The notes under the pieces: generated by a model
Database searches by the model: none
Told to the model about the DNA's origin: nothing
What the model saw: only the letters and a program-made list of their open reading frames with translations
Shown: positions 34,301 through 43,700 of the stretch, piece after piece
Numbering within the stretch: the stretch's first letter is position 1
Layout: every line of letters starts with the position of its first letter
NCBI GenBank assembly: GCA_001695595.3
Contig: MBPM02000029.1
Location: 601,501-665,500, forward strand
Length of the DNA: 64,000 nt
Direction of reading: 5' to 3'
From: Plasmopara viticola
Lineage: Eukaryota > Oomycota > Peronosporomycetes > Peronosporales > Peronosporaceae
Translations under genes and position numbers: made by a program

Positions 34301-34537
34301 ACCGACCGTATTGCCGTGATTGGCTGTGGTGGAAGCTACACACTCATTGCGTGGGTTTGGGCCATTGTCTGGCAGTTTCCGCTAGATGTTATCAAATTCA
34401 TGGTGAACTACATCTTAACCAAGAACACATACGCAAGCAAGGCATTTACAGAGCGTATCAATGCAGGACACCCGTCTATGATGCACTCCGTGGTGACAAA
34501 TGCACAACGTTCAATCCGTGCCAGCCGCACCGTGTAA
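31334..34537 (+). CDS. Plasma-membrane P-type H+-ATPase, copy 2
   Basis: A 1,067-residue P3A proton pump, nearly identical to the minus-strand copy. Key sites are TGES at 190-193, the phosphorylation Asp D345 in CSDKTG, TGDGVND at 596-602, and the M6 Asp D694 in ILNDGT. The long exoplasmic M7-M8 loop spans about 742-920, and the hydrophobic segments flanking it match known pumps (VYLHVSISGQALIFVTR). The C-terminus is short and ends SRTV. Differences from copy 1 cluster in the first about 50 residues (TAARNSFMSLG versus TGAARNSFRSMG, ATLDKLKTSREG versus AALDKLKTCREG). Only a few single substitutions follow (C.EFF, GV.FIGN, TN.QRS). Single exon. The 5' leader bases just before the ATG are still alignable between copies, but 3' similarity stops within a few bases of the stop codon. 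Confidence 0.96.
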   Translation: MTAARNSFMSLGTPKDVKDYTNDVGQIQWAQVPLNATLDKLKTSREGLTSHEAERRLAEYGPNKLPEEKINKLTLFLGFMWNPLSWAMEVAAVLSIVLLDYADFVLILFLLLLNACIGYLEEVQAGDAVSALMGQLAPEAKVFRDGEIKNIPADLLVPGDVLRVRLGDVIPADLKFLEGDSVKVDQSSLTGESLPVTKNEGDEGYSGSVVKQGEIEAVVTSTGVNTFLGRAAEKIASAESHGRLQMVLTTVGNFCMVSIGFWCIVELLVQMAGRSSQNPCVIVTDGCLGVANILVLIVGGIPVAMPTVLSVTLAIGSSALAKENAIVTRLTCIEEMASMEVLCSDKTGTLTLNQLSVDMDNLIPYNNFTAADILKYGALSARLENNEAIDVVCHNTYPGKDTMWDEYTLLHYTPFDPTTKRTIAKLKDNKTGEIFRAVKGAPQVVLDMDMNADLLRVEVEGRIDEYASRGYRGLGVGISRSGDVPVEECVWQMIGLLPLFDPPRHDTADTVKRAIALGVAVKMVTGDQKAIAVETCRQLGMPTNILDTSFFNTAPPPGLNLAQMIYDTDGFAQVFPEHKFEIVKHLQSLDKVVGMTGDGVNDAPALAQADIGIAVDDATDAARAAADIVLVSPGLSVIITAIRMSREIFLRMKNYAMYSIAMTVRIVFTFGILTVAWNWYFPPILVVILAILNDGTILTISKDNVTASPYPDSWKLKEVFISSITFGLWLTLSSIVLFGVVYNTSGFESAGLENLCVGCMKEECYEFFQDRYETCVMNNNNTGCGEMTGSIPQSASVSDVGLFREKVIVAYWRQYRYNYETRSSLFEDLADVHLNHLPNDVKPSAETAYNQYVYEYTLGAGGVAYGGDYDVFNAAQRGKGVNFIGNGEVPITNGVGFCDYVWGFSNWNATWTRNNEMIGPGIQRKEGVLRSLVYLHVSISGQALIFVTRTAGSNNWFFAEKPCNLLLIAFVFAQVVASVVGWVGFGGYPTDRIAVIGCGGSYTLIAWVWAIVWQFPLDVIKFMVNYILTKNTYASKAFTERINAGHPSMMHSVVTNAQRSIRASRTV

Positions 34538-34659
34538 GCGATTAGATTTGTTAAGCATAGTAATCACGTTGCTAGTGTGCAGTTTGGTGCAGCAGTAGCA
34601 CATATTGAGATTAATAATAAGGCATACGGCATATTATTATTGTATAAAATTATAGGACG

Positions 34660-34731
34660 ATGGCTACTGCGTACATTAAGCTCCTATTGATAGCTCTGCT
34701 TATTATAGGCATCGCGCTCTGCACATGGTAG
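34660..34731 (+). CDS. 23-residue hydrophobic micro-ORF
   Basis: An ATG at 34660-34662 opens a 24-codon frame ending TAG at 34729-34731. The product begins MATAYIKLL, continues with a run of Leu/Ile/Ala/Gly (LIALLIIGIALC) and ends TW, which is one complete transmembrane segment. It sits 122 nt after the ATPase stop and 20 nt before the ATG of the coiled-coil gene. Two readings are possible: an upstream ORF in the coiled-coil gene's leader, or a membrane micropeptide. Yeast Pma1 does associate with tiny single-span proteolipids (Pmp1/Pmp2), but adjacency is the only link here. It may also be chance. Confidence 0.3.
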   Translation: MATAYIKLLLIALLIIGIALCTW

Positions 34732-34751
34732 CACAATTAAAGCCGTGACTA

Positions 34752-36324
34752 ATGGTGGCTGGCTGTACCCACATCGGCCTGTCGCTCACGCCAGCGCAGC
34801 GCACACTTGTTGAGAAATCTCGCGCTGTCAAGCAGCAACGCTCGGCGGCTCTCGAAGCCCAAGATGCGCTTAAAACGAGGAATCGATTAGAAAAACAGGA
34901 AAGTAAGACTCACTGCCGGTCTCAGCACGTGCCCGCTGGTCGGCGTCTTATTCTGCGCCATGTCGGGGAACAGCTTGCGCACGTCGCATATCGAGAGCGA
35001 CAACCATTAAAAGGTCGCTGTGCCTCGCACCGTGTCAGTGATAGCGGCGACCGTAAGGCGTCTATGAGCAATAATGACCAAGATCAAGAGCAGCGAGTGC
35101 CACCGAGTTTAGACAACGGCTACGATGAAGAGCGTTTTGGCCCCGTGCGTCGTCCGCCTCACAAGCAACCTTTAAACCTCTGGGTGCCGGTACGTGCCTC
35201 GCTTTGTTCACTGTGTGCTTGATCAACTTCATCATCTAAACTTTTGAAATTGCAACTGCTTTGCGTTGGTATTTTAGATCTTTGAACAGGAGGTGGCGGA
35301 AGTAAATCGGGCCAAGGACGAGACTCAGCGCAAGCGACTAGCCGCAGCAGCCGAGTACCGCGAGCGGCTTAAGGAGCAAGAAATTGACAAGCTGCGTCAA
35401 CGTTTGGAGGAAAAGAATCTGGCGGATGCTTACGCGCAAACACAAGCAGCTCAATTAGCCACGTGGCGTGAGCAAGAGAAGGCAAGGCTGAAGCATAAAA
35501 ATGATCAGATGGATCTGGAAGCCCAACGCTGGCAGCACGATCTTTGCGCACAGGCTGAAGCGGCTCGTTTGGTGCGAGAAAAGAACGAATTGAACGAGTG
35601 TCGAGCGCTAGAGAGGCTTCGCATGTTAAGTGAAGAAGATAAACGGCGTATTGCGGAGCGCAAGGCGGCTGAAATGGAAGAAGTCAAGCGAGTGCGACAA
35701 GTTAATGCGCAGCAGTTGGAATTGAAGCGTCAGGCTGCGCTGCGCGAACAGCAGCAAGAAATTGAGCTTCAAAAAGCTTACGAGAGGAAACTTGAGCTGC
35801 AGGAAGCTGCGCGACGTGCAGAGCTCGACGCGATCCTCGTGAATCAGAGCCAGAGAGTGAAAATGGCGCTTCTAAACGTAAAAAGCGCCGAAGAGAGAGC
35901 GCGCGAGGACGAAGAGCGCGCACTCGTGGTACAAGCAGCTGTGCAAGCTCGCGAGAACAAAGCGTCCGAGCTGAATGAACGTATGAAGCGGGAAGCTGCT
36001 CGTGTGCAGATTCAGGCTTCAGTGCAGCAGAAAGAAGACAAGAAGTCGCGACGGCATGTGCTGGAACAAGAGGAGTCTGCCTATGCCACCAAATTCAAAG
36101 CAGACTTTCAGTCGTGGCAAAACGAGCAGATTGTCGAGAAAGAGAAGGCGTTCTTTCGCAATCGCGAGTATCAAAAGTTGGTGCGTCAGCAAATGAAGGA
36201 GGATGCAACGCGAAGAATTGACGAGGACAAGTACGGCATGACATTGGTGGAAGCAAAATACAACACAAAGTTACTACAAAAGGCGGGGATTACCGTGCCG
36301 CCAAAGGATATTCTTCCCAGGTAG
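34752..36324 (+). CDS. Coiled-coil protein with TPH-like organisation, two exons
   Basis: Exon 1 is 34752-35189, intron 35190-35277 (88 nt, GTACGT...TTTTAG, phase 0), exon 2 35278-36324. Together they encode about 494 residues. An in-frame TGA two codons upstream fixes the start. After a 146-residue, partly basic N-terminal part with an acidic and Pro-rich patch, exon 2 is almost wholly Glu/Lys/Arg/Gln-rich coiled coil (long runs such as RLAAAAEYRERLKEQEID and RRIAERKAAEMEEVKRVRQ), ending in a short conserved-looking tail (KYGMTLVEAKYN..LLQKAGITVPPKDILPR). This resembles the trichohyalin-plectin-homology family of ciliary microtubule inner proteins (CFAP45/CFAP53/MNS1 type), which would fit an organism with flagellate zoospores. 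The assignment rests on composition and layout only and could be another coiled-coil protein. Confidence 0.75.
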
Positions 36325-36390
36325 CATACTATTATTTAAATGTGATATGTTTGTCACCTTCCGTATTATTATGAAAGTATAAAGTGTACA

Positions 36391-36888
36391 TCACTGCCCT
36401 TTACTAATTCCCATGACTGTGTCCACTAACTCTGGAAAAGCTTGTTCGTCCGGCTGTGGGTAAGACTGAAGGTGCGACCAGTTGCCGGCCTCCAGCACGT
36501 TCTGAAGCCCCAATACAGTAGTCTGGATACAATAATTGTGCTCGGCCATGGCCTCGGCAAGTTCTATCTGGTGATTGTCCATGAGCATTGTGTTGACAAC
36601 GACCACGAGCTTCTTGTTTAGTGCAAGACCATCCATGATGGAGCCAGCACCCGCATGACTGATAATGAGGTCGGCTGCGGCCACATCACGCTTGTATTGC
36701 GCATCATGGCGATAATAACTCACCGTCAACCCTGGGAACGTCGCGCGTGGCAGGTGCTCGCCATGACCAATCTGCATTCGTAATGATGTGAATCCACACG
36801 CCACCAGCGCGGACAGACATGCGTCAGTATCTAGTGCCTCTACCAGCGCGTCGAACTTTGTCGTACCCACCGTCACGAAGGCAAGCAT
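36391..36888 (-). CDS. ALG13: UDP-GlcNAc transferase catalytic subunit ALG13
   Basis: A 165-residue single-exon protein. It opens with the LAFVTVGTTKFDALVEAL strand-loop typical of Alg13. It then carries YKRDVAAADLIISHAGAGSI, the HAG(A)GS nucleotide-sugar binding loop of GT28 enzymes, followed by LNKKLVVVVN and the DNHQIELAEAMAE segment. Alg13 pairs with membrane-bound Alg14 on the cytosolic face of the ER to add the second GlcNAc to dolichol-PP-GlcNAc in N-glycan assembly. The length is usual for the single-domain form. The gene is convergent with the coiled-coil gene, with only about 65 bp between stop codons, so their 3' UTRs must overlap or be very short. Confidence 0.88.
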   Translation of the reverse strand: MLAFVTVGTTKFDALVEALDTDACLSALVACGFTSLRMQIGHGEHLPRATFPGLTVSYYRHDAQYKRDVAAADLIISHAGAGSIMDGLALNKKLVVVVNTMLMDNHQIELAEAMAEHNYCIQTTVLGLQNVLEAGNWSHLQSYPQPDEQAFPELVDTVMGISKGQ

Positions 36889-37200
36889 CCACTACAGTAT
36901 TGTTATAAGTTTATTGTCGAAAACGTAGTAAAATTTTTATAGTAAGCCACATGGCGTATCAGTAACGTCCTTGTCAATCAAATGCTTTTAATACCCAACG
37001 CCCGGTACCACGATTTCATAGCCCTGTTAACTTGATCTGCGTTTGAGATTAGCTACCACGTCTTTAACATCAAAAAAGGACCCCAACGATAGCTACACAG
37101 ACGTCAACTAAAGTTAAAAAGCGTCTCGAACGTCGAAAGGAATCAACTCGAAGAGATACTCTACAAAAGACTGTAGCGGTGCAAAAGTGGCGACGTCGAA
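36889..37200. other. Spacer upstream of ALG13
   Basis: AT-rich spacer without a visible gene. It lies immediately upstream of ALG13 and probably holds its promoter. Confidence 0.45.
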
Positions 37201-37789
37201 ATCGACTTGCGTGTTGCGCACATTTTTGCCCGTTCATTCTATATTGCAGGACGAAAGGCGTGGCTTTCTAGGGATATACTTGGACGAATCGGCGCTGATG
37301 ACGACTTTCGCTATCGTAGTGACGAATACCACTTGCTCTTACTTCAACGGCCCTCACTGTCTCTTGGGATATCGCTGCAGCTTCCATTTCGTGGCACTAG
37401 TGCTTCCAGACATATATACCGTCACAAACACCGCTGCATCGCCGACATTTATACTATCAAATATCTTTGTGGTGGTGATGGTAAAAAGGTCTCCATTGGC
37501 GCAGCTTCTCCGCTGCGCTTATTCTACGCTCTGTGGAATCAAAACTTCCGACACCTCAAGATTGACCGCCACTACAGCTGCATCTTCCTTTCCTAGATCA
37601 GCACTGAGTTTTGCGTCCATAGCTACCGGTGTTAACAAGTTTGTCAATCCTTCGAGCCGTAGCCAACTCAGATTTGAACGTGACAGCTATCCGGACAGCG
37701 TAAAAAGTTTTCACCCCGAATTTTAAGTTTACTCGGCTCAAACAGTGCAGCGTCCTTGTCATCGCCAGCATTTCCCACTCGTCGACCAC
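37201..37789 (-). pseudogene. Decayed continuation of the 153-residue repeat array
   Basis: Downstream of the giant gene's stop, minus-strand frames still show repeat-like pieces in different frames. Near 37330-37395 EMEAAAISQETVRAVEVRAS resembles the unit's EVKAAVAQTVEAVSVAAAS. Near 37515-37620 KEDAAVVAVNLEVSEVL resembles ENASVVALTEILDAVV. Near 37640-37700 TFKSELATARRIDKLV resembles ASEAEVTAATEHLL. They are separated by stops and frame changes. This looks like an eroded end of the array, left outside the present coding sequence. Similarity is by eye and weak. Confidence 0.35.
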
Positions 37790-40700
37790 CTACTCTTCGT
37801 ACTCCGACTCTGTCACTAAGGCGTCCAAATTCTCGGTAAGAGCGACCACGCTGGCATCATCGGTAGCGGTGTCCACAACATCATCGACGTTCTCGCTCGC
37901 TACCTGAATTTGATCCTCGCTCGTCTCTCCAGCAATCGACTCTATCACAGACGTGGCCTCCTCATCAGCGCCAGCATAAACAGCAGTCTCAATCGCACTC
38001 AACAGGTGCTCTGTGGCCGCCGTTACCTCAGCCTCACTCGCGGCAGCTACCGACACGGCTTCCACAGTTTGCGCTACGGCCGCCTTCACCTCGCTCAGCT
38101 CCTCCGTAGCAGACTTCTGGGTCATCTCTTTGTCCTTGCCATACAATGCTGCTTCTTTGACCACCTCCAAGACCACCGAATCTATAGCCTTCACAATCGA
38201 CTCAGTCGTCTGCGCGACCGACTCCGTGGTCTGCTCTACTCCAATCACATCGTCTGCGTACTCCGACTCAGTCACTACTGCGTCCACAATCTCGGTAAGA
38301 GCGACCACGTTGGCATCATCGGTAGCGGTGTCCACAACATCATCGACGTTCTCGCTCGCTACCTGATTTTGATCCTCGCTCGCCTTTCCAGCACTCGACT
38401 CTATCACTGACGTGTCCTCCTCATCAGCGCCAGCGTAAACAGCAGTCTCAATCGCACTCAACAGGTGCTCTGTGGCCGCCGTTACGTCAGCCTCACTCGC
38501 GGCAGCTGCCGACACGGCTTCCACAGTTTGCGCTACGGCCGCCTTCACCTCGCTCAGCTCCTCCGTAGCAGACTTCTGGGTCATCTCTTTGTCCTTGCCA
38601 TACAATGCTGCTTCTTTGACCACCTCCAAGACCACCGAATCTATAGCCTTCACAATTGACTCAGTCGTCTCCGCAATCGACTCCGTGGTCTGCTCTACTC
38701 CAATCACATCGTCTGCGTACTCCGACTCAGTCACTACTGCGTCCAAAATCTCGGTAAGAGCGACCACGCTGGCGTTTTCGGTAGCGGTGTCCACAACATC
38801 ATCGACGTTCTCGCTCGCTACCTGATTCTGATCCTCGCTCGTCTCTCCAGCACTCGATTCTTTCACTGACGTGTCCTCCTCATCAGCGCCAGCGTAAACA
38901 GCAGTCTCAATCGCACTCAACAGTTTCTCTGTGGCCGCCGTTACCTCTGCCTCACTCGCAGCAGCTGCCGACACGGCTTCCACAGTTTGCGCTACGGCCG
39001 CCTTCACCTCGCTCAGCTCCTCCGTAGCAGACTTCTGGGTCATCTCTTTGTCCTTGCCATACAATGCTGCTTCTTTGACCACCTCCAAGACCACCGAATC
39101 TATAGCCTTCACAATTGACTCAGTCGTCTCCGCAATCGACTCCGTGGTCTGCTCTACTCCAATCACATCGTCTGCGTACTCCGACTCAGTCACTACTGCG
39201 TCCACAATCTCGGTAAGAGCGACCACGCTGGCGTTTTCGGTAGCGGTGTCCACAACATCATCGACGTTCTCGCTCGCTACCTGATTTTGATCCTCGCTCG
39301 CCTTTCCAGCACTCGACTCTATCACTGACGTGTCCTCCTCATCAGCACCAGCACAAATAGCAGTCTCAATCGCACTCAACAGGTTCTCTGTGGCCGCCGT
39401 TACCTCAGCCTCACTCGCGGCAGCTACCGACACGGCTTCCACAGTTTGCGCTACGGCCGCCTTCACCTCGCTCAGCTCCTCCGTAGCAGACTTCTGGGTC
39501 ATCTCTTTGTCCTTGCCATACAATGCTGCTTCTTTGACCACCTCCAAGACCACCGAATCTATAGCCTTCACAATCGACTCAGTCGTCTCCGCAATCGACT
39601 CCGTGATCTGCTCTACTCCAATCACATCGTCTGCGTACTCCGACTCTGTCACTACTGCGTCCAAAATCTCGGTAAGAGCGACCACGCTGGCGTTTTCGGT
39701 AGCGGTGTCCACAACATCATCGACGTTCTCGCTCGCTGCCTGATTCTGATCCTCGCTCGTCTCTCCAGCAATCGACTCTATCACAGACGTGGCCTCCTCA
39801 TCAGCGCCAGCATAAACCGCAGTCTCAATCGCACTCAACAGGTTCTCTGTGGCCGCCGTTACCTCAGCCTCACTCGCGGCAGCTACCGACACGGCTTCCA
39901 CAGTTTGCGCTACGGCCGCCTTCACCTCGCTCAGCTCCTCCGTAGCAGACTTCTGGGTCATCTCTTTGTCCTTGCCATACAATGCTGCTTCTTTGACCAC
40001 CTCCAAGACCACCGAATCTATAGCCTTCACAATCGACTCAGTCGTCTCCGCAATCGACTCCGTGATCTGCTCTACTCCAATCACATCGTCTGCGTACTCC
40101 GACTCTGTCACTACTGCGTCCAAAATCTCGGTAAGAGCGACCACGCTGGCGTTTTCGGTAGCGGTGTCCACAACATCATCGACGTTCTCGCTCGCTGCCT
40201 GATTCTGATCCTCGCTCGTCTCTCCAGCAATCGACTCTATCACAGACGTGGCCTCCTCATCAGCGCCAGCATAAACAGCAGTCTCAATCGCACTCAACAG
40301 GTAATCTGTGGCCGCGGTTACCTCTGCCTCACTCGCGGCAGCTACTGACACGGCTTCCACAGTTTGCGCTACGGCCGCCTTCACCTCGCTCAGCTCATCC
40401 GTAGCAGACTTCTGGGTCATCTCTTTGTCCTTGCCATACAATGCTGCTTCTTTGACCACCTCCAAGACCACCGAATCTATTGCCTTCACAATTGACTCAG
40501 TCGTCTCCGCGTTCGACTCCGTGGTCTGCTCTACTCCAATCACATCGTCTGCGTACTCCGACTCAGTCACTACTGCGTCCACAATCTCGGTAAGAGCGAC
40601 CGCGCTGGCGTTTTCGGTAGCGGTGTCCACAACATCATCGACGTTCTCGCTCGCTACCTGATTTTGATCCTCGCTCGCCTTTCCAGCACTCGACTCTATC

Positions 40701-43700
40701 ACTGACGTGTCCTCCTCATCAGCACCAGCACAAATAGCAGTCTCAATCGCACTCAACAGGTAATCTGTGGCCGCGTTACCTCTGCCTCACTCGCGGCAGC
40801 TACCGACACGGCTTCCACAGTTTGCGCTACGGCCGCCTTCACCTCGCTCAGCTCATCCGTAGCAGACTTCTGGGTCATCTCTTTGTCCTTGCCATACAAT
40901 GCTGCTTCTTTGACCACCTCCAAGACCACCGAATCTATAGCCTTCACAAATGACTCAGTCGTCTCCGCAACCGACTCCGTGGTCTGCTCTACACCAATCA
41001 CATCGTCTGCGTACTCCGACTCAGTCACTACTGCGTCCACAATCTCGGTAAGAGCGACCACGCTGGCGTTTTCGGTAGCGGTGTCCACAACATCATCGAC
41101 GTTCTCGCTCGCTACCTGATTTTGATCCTCGCTCGTCTCTCCAGCAGACGTGGCCTCCTCATCAGCGCCAGCATAAACCGCAGTCTCAATCGCACTCAAC
41201 AGGTGCTCTGTGGCCGCCGTTACCTCTGCCTCACTCGCGGCAGCTACCGACACGGCTTCCACAGTTTGCGCTACGGCCGCCTTCACCTCGCTCAGCTCCT
41301 CCGTAGCAGACTTCTGGGTCATCTCTTTGTCCTTGCCATACAATGCTGCTTCTTTGACCACCTCCAAGACCACCGAATCTATAGCCTTCACAATCGACTC
41401 AGTCGTCTGCGCGACCGACTCCGTGGTCTGCTCTACTCCAATCACATCGTCTGCGTACTCCGACTCAGTCACTACTGCGTCCACAATCTCGGTAAGAGCG
41501 ACCACGCTGGCGTTTTCGGTAGCGGTGTCCACAACATCATCGACGTTCTCGCTCGCTACCTGATTTTGATCCTCGCTCGTCTCTCCAGCAGACGTGGCCT
41601 CCTCATCAGCACCAGCATAAACCGCAGTCTCAATCGCACTCAACAGGTGCTCTGTGGCCGCCGTTACCTCTGCCTCACTCGCGGCAGCTACCGACACGGC
41701 TTCCACAGTTTGCGCTACGGCCGCCTTCACCTCGCTCAGCTCCTCCGTAGCAGACTTCTGGGTCATCTCTTTGTCCTTGCCATACAATGCTGCTTCTTTG
41801 ACCACCTCCAAGACCACCGAATCTATAGCCTTCACAATTGACTCAGTCGTCTCCGCAATCGACTCCGTGGTCTGCTCTACTCCAATCACATCGTCTCGTA
41901 CTCCGACTCAGTCACTACTGCGTCCACAATCTTGTAAGAGCGACCACGCTGGCGTTTTCGGTAGCGGTGTCCACAACATCATCGACGTTCTCGCTCGCTA
42001 CCTGATTTTGATCCTCGCTCGTCTCTCCAGCAGACGTGGCCTCCTCATCAGCGCCAGCACAAACAGCAGTCTCAATCGCACTCAACAGGTTCTCTGTGGC
42101 CGCCGTTACCTCTGCCTCACTCGCGGCAGCTACCGACACGGCTTCCACAGTTTGCGCTACGGCCGCCTTCACCTCGCTCAGCTCATCCGTAGCAGACTTC
42201 TGGGTCATCTCTTTGTCCTTGCCATACAATGCTGCTTCTTTCACCACCTCCAAGACCACCGAATCTATAGCCTTCACAATCGACTCAGTCGTCTCCGCAA
42301 TCGACTCCGTGGTCTGCTCTACTCCAATCACATCGTCTGCGTACTCCGACTCAGTCACTACTGCGTCCACAATCTCGGTAAGAGCGATCACACTGGCATT
42401 TCGGTAGCGGTGTCCACAACATCATCGACGTTCTCGCTCGCTACCTGATTCTGATCTCGTCGTCTCTCCAGCAATCGACTCTATCACAGACGTGGCCTCC
42501 TCATCAGCGCCAGCATAAACAGCAGTCTCAATCGCACTTAACAGGTAATCTGTGGCCGCCGTTACCTCAGCCTCACTCGCGGCAGCTGCCGACACGGCTT
42601 CCACAGTTTGCGCTACGACCGCCTTCACCTCGCTCAGCTCATTCGTAGCAGGCTTCTGGGTCATCGCTTTGTCCTTGCCATACAATGCTGCTTCTTTGAC
42701 CACCTCCAAGACCACCGAATCTATGCCTTCACAATCGACTCAGTCGTCTCCGCAATCGACTCCGTGGTCTGCTCTACTCCAATCACATCGTCTGCGTACT
42801 CCGACTCAGTCACTACTGCGTCCACAATCTCGGTAAGAGCGATCACACTGGCAATTTCGGTAGCGGTGTCCACAACATCATCGACGTTCTCGCTCGCTAC
42901 CTGATTTTGATCCTCGCTCGCCTTTCCAGCACTCGACTCTATCACTGACGTGTCCTCCTCATCAGCACCAGCACAAATAGCAGTCTCAATCGCACTCAAC
43001 AGGTGCTCTGTGGCCGCCGTTACCTCAGCCTCACTCGCAGCAGCTGCCGACACGGCTTCCACAGTTTGCGCTACGGCCGCCTTCACCTCGCTCAGCTCAT
43101 CCGTAGCAGACTTCTGGGTCATCTCTTTGTCCTTGCCATACAATGCTGCTTCTTTGACCACCTCCAAGACCACCGAATCTATAGCCTTCACAATTGACTC
43201 AGTCGTCTCCGCAATCGACTCCGTGGTCTGCTCTACTCCAATCACATCGTCTGCGTACTCCGACTCAGTCACTACTGCGTCCACAATCTCGGTAAGAGCG
43301 ACCACGCTGGCGTTTTCGGTAGCGGTGTCCACAACATCATCGACGTTCTCGCTCGCTACCTGATTTTGATCCTCGCTCGCCTTTCCAGCACTCGACTCTA
43401 TCACTGACGTGTCCTTCATCAGCACCAGCACAAATAGCAGTCTCAATCGCACTCAACAGGTGCTCTGTGGCCGCCGTTACCTCAGCCTCACTCGCGCAGC
43501 TACCGACACGGCTTCCACAGTTTGCGCTACGGCCGCCTTCACCTCGCTCAGCTCCTCCGTAGCAGACTTCTGGGTCATCTCTTTGTCCTTGCCATACAAT
43601 GCTGCTTCTTTGACCACCTCCAAGACCACCGAATCTATAGCCTTCACAATCGACTCAGTCGTCTCCGCAATCGACTCCGTGGTCTGCTCTACTCCAATCA

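Noticed and set aside
34219..34545. 108-codon plus-strand frame inside ATPase copy 2
   Set aside because: An off-frame shadow of a strongly conserved pump gene.
37187..37726. 179-codon plus-strand frame
   Set aside because: It overlaps another plus-strand frame and minus-strand repeat remnants, with no recognisable motif. More likely chance over eroded array sequence.
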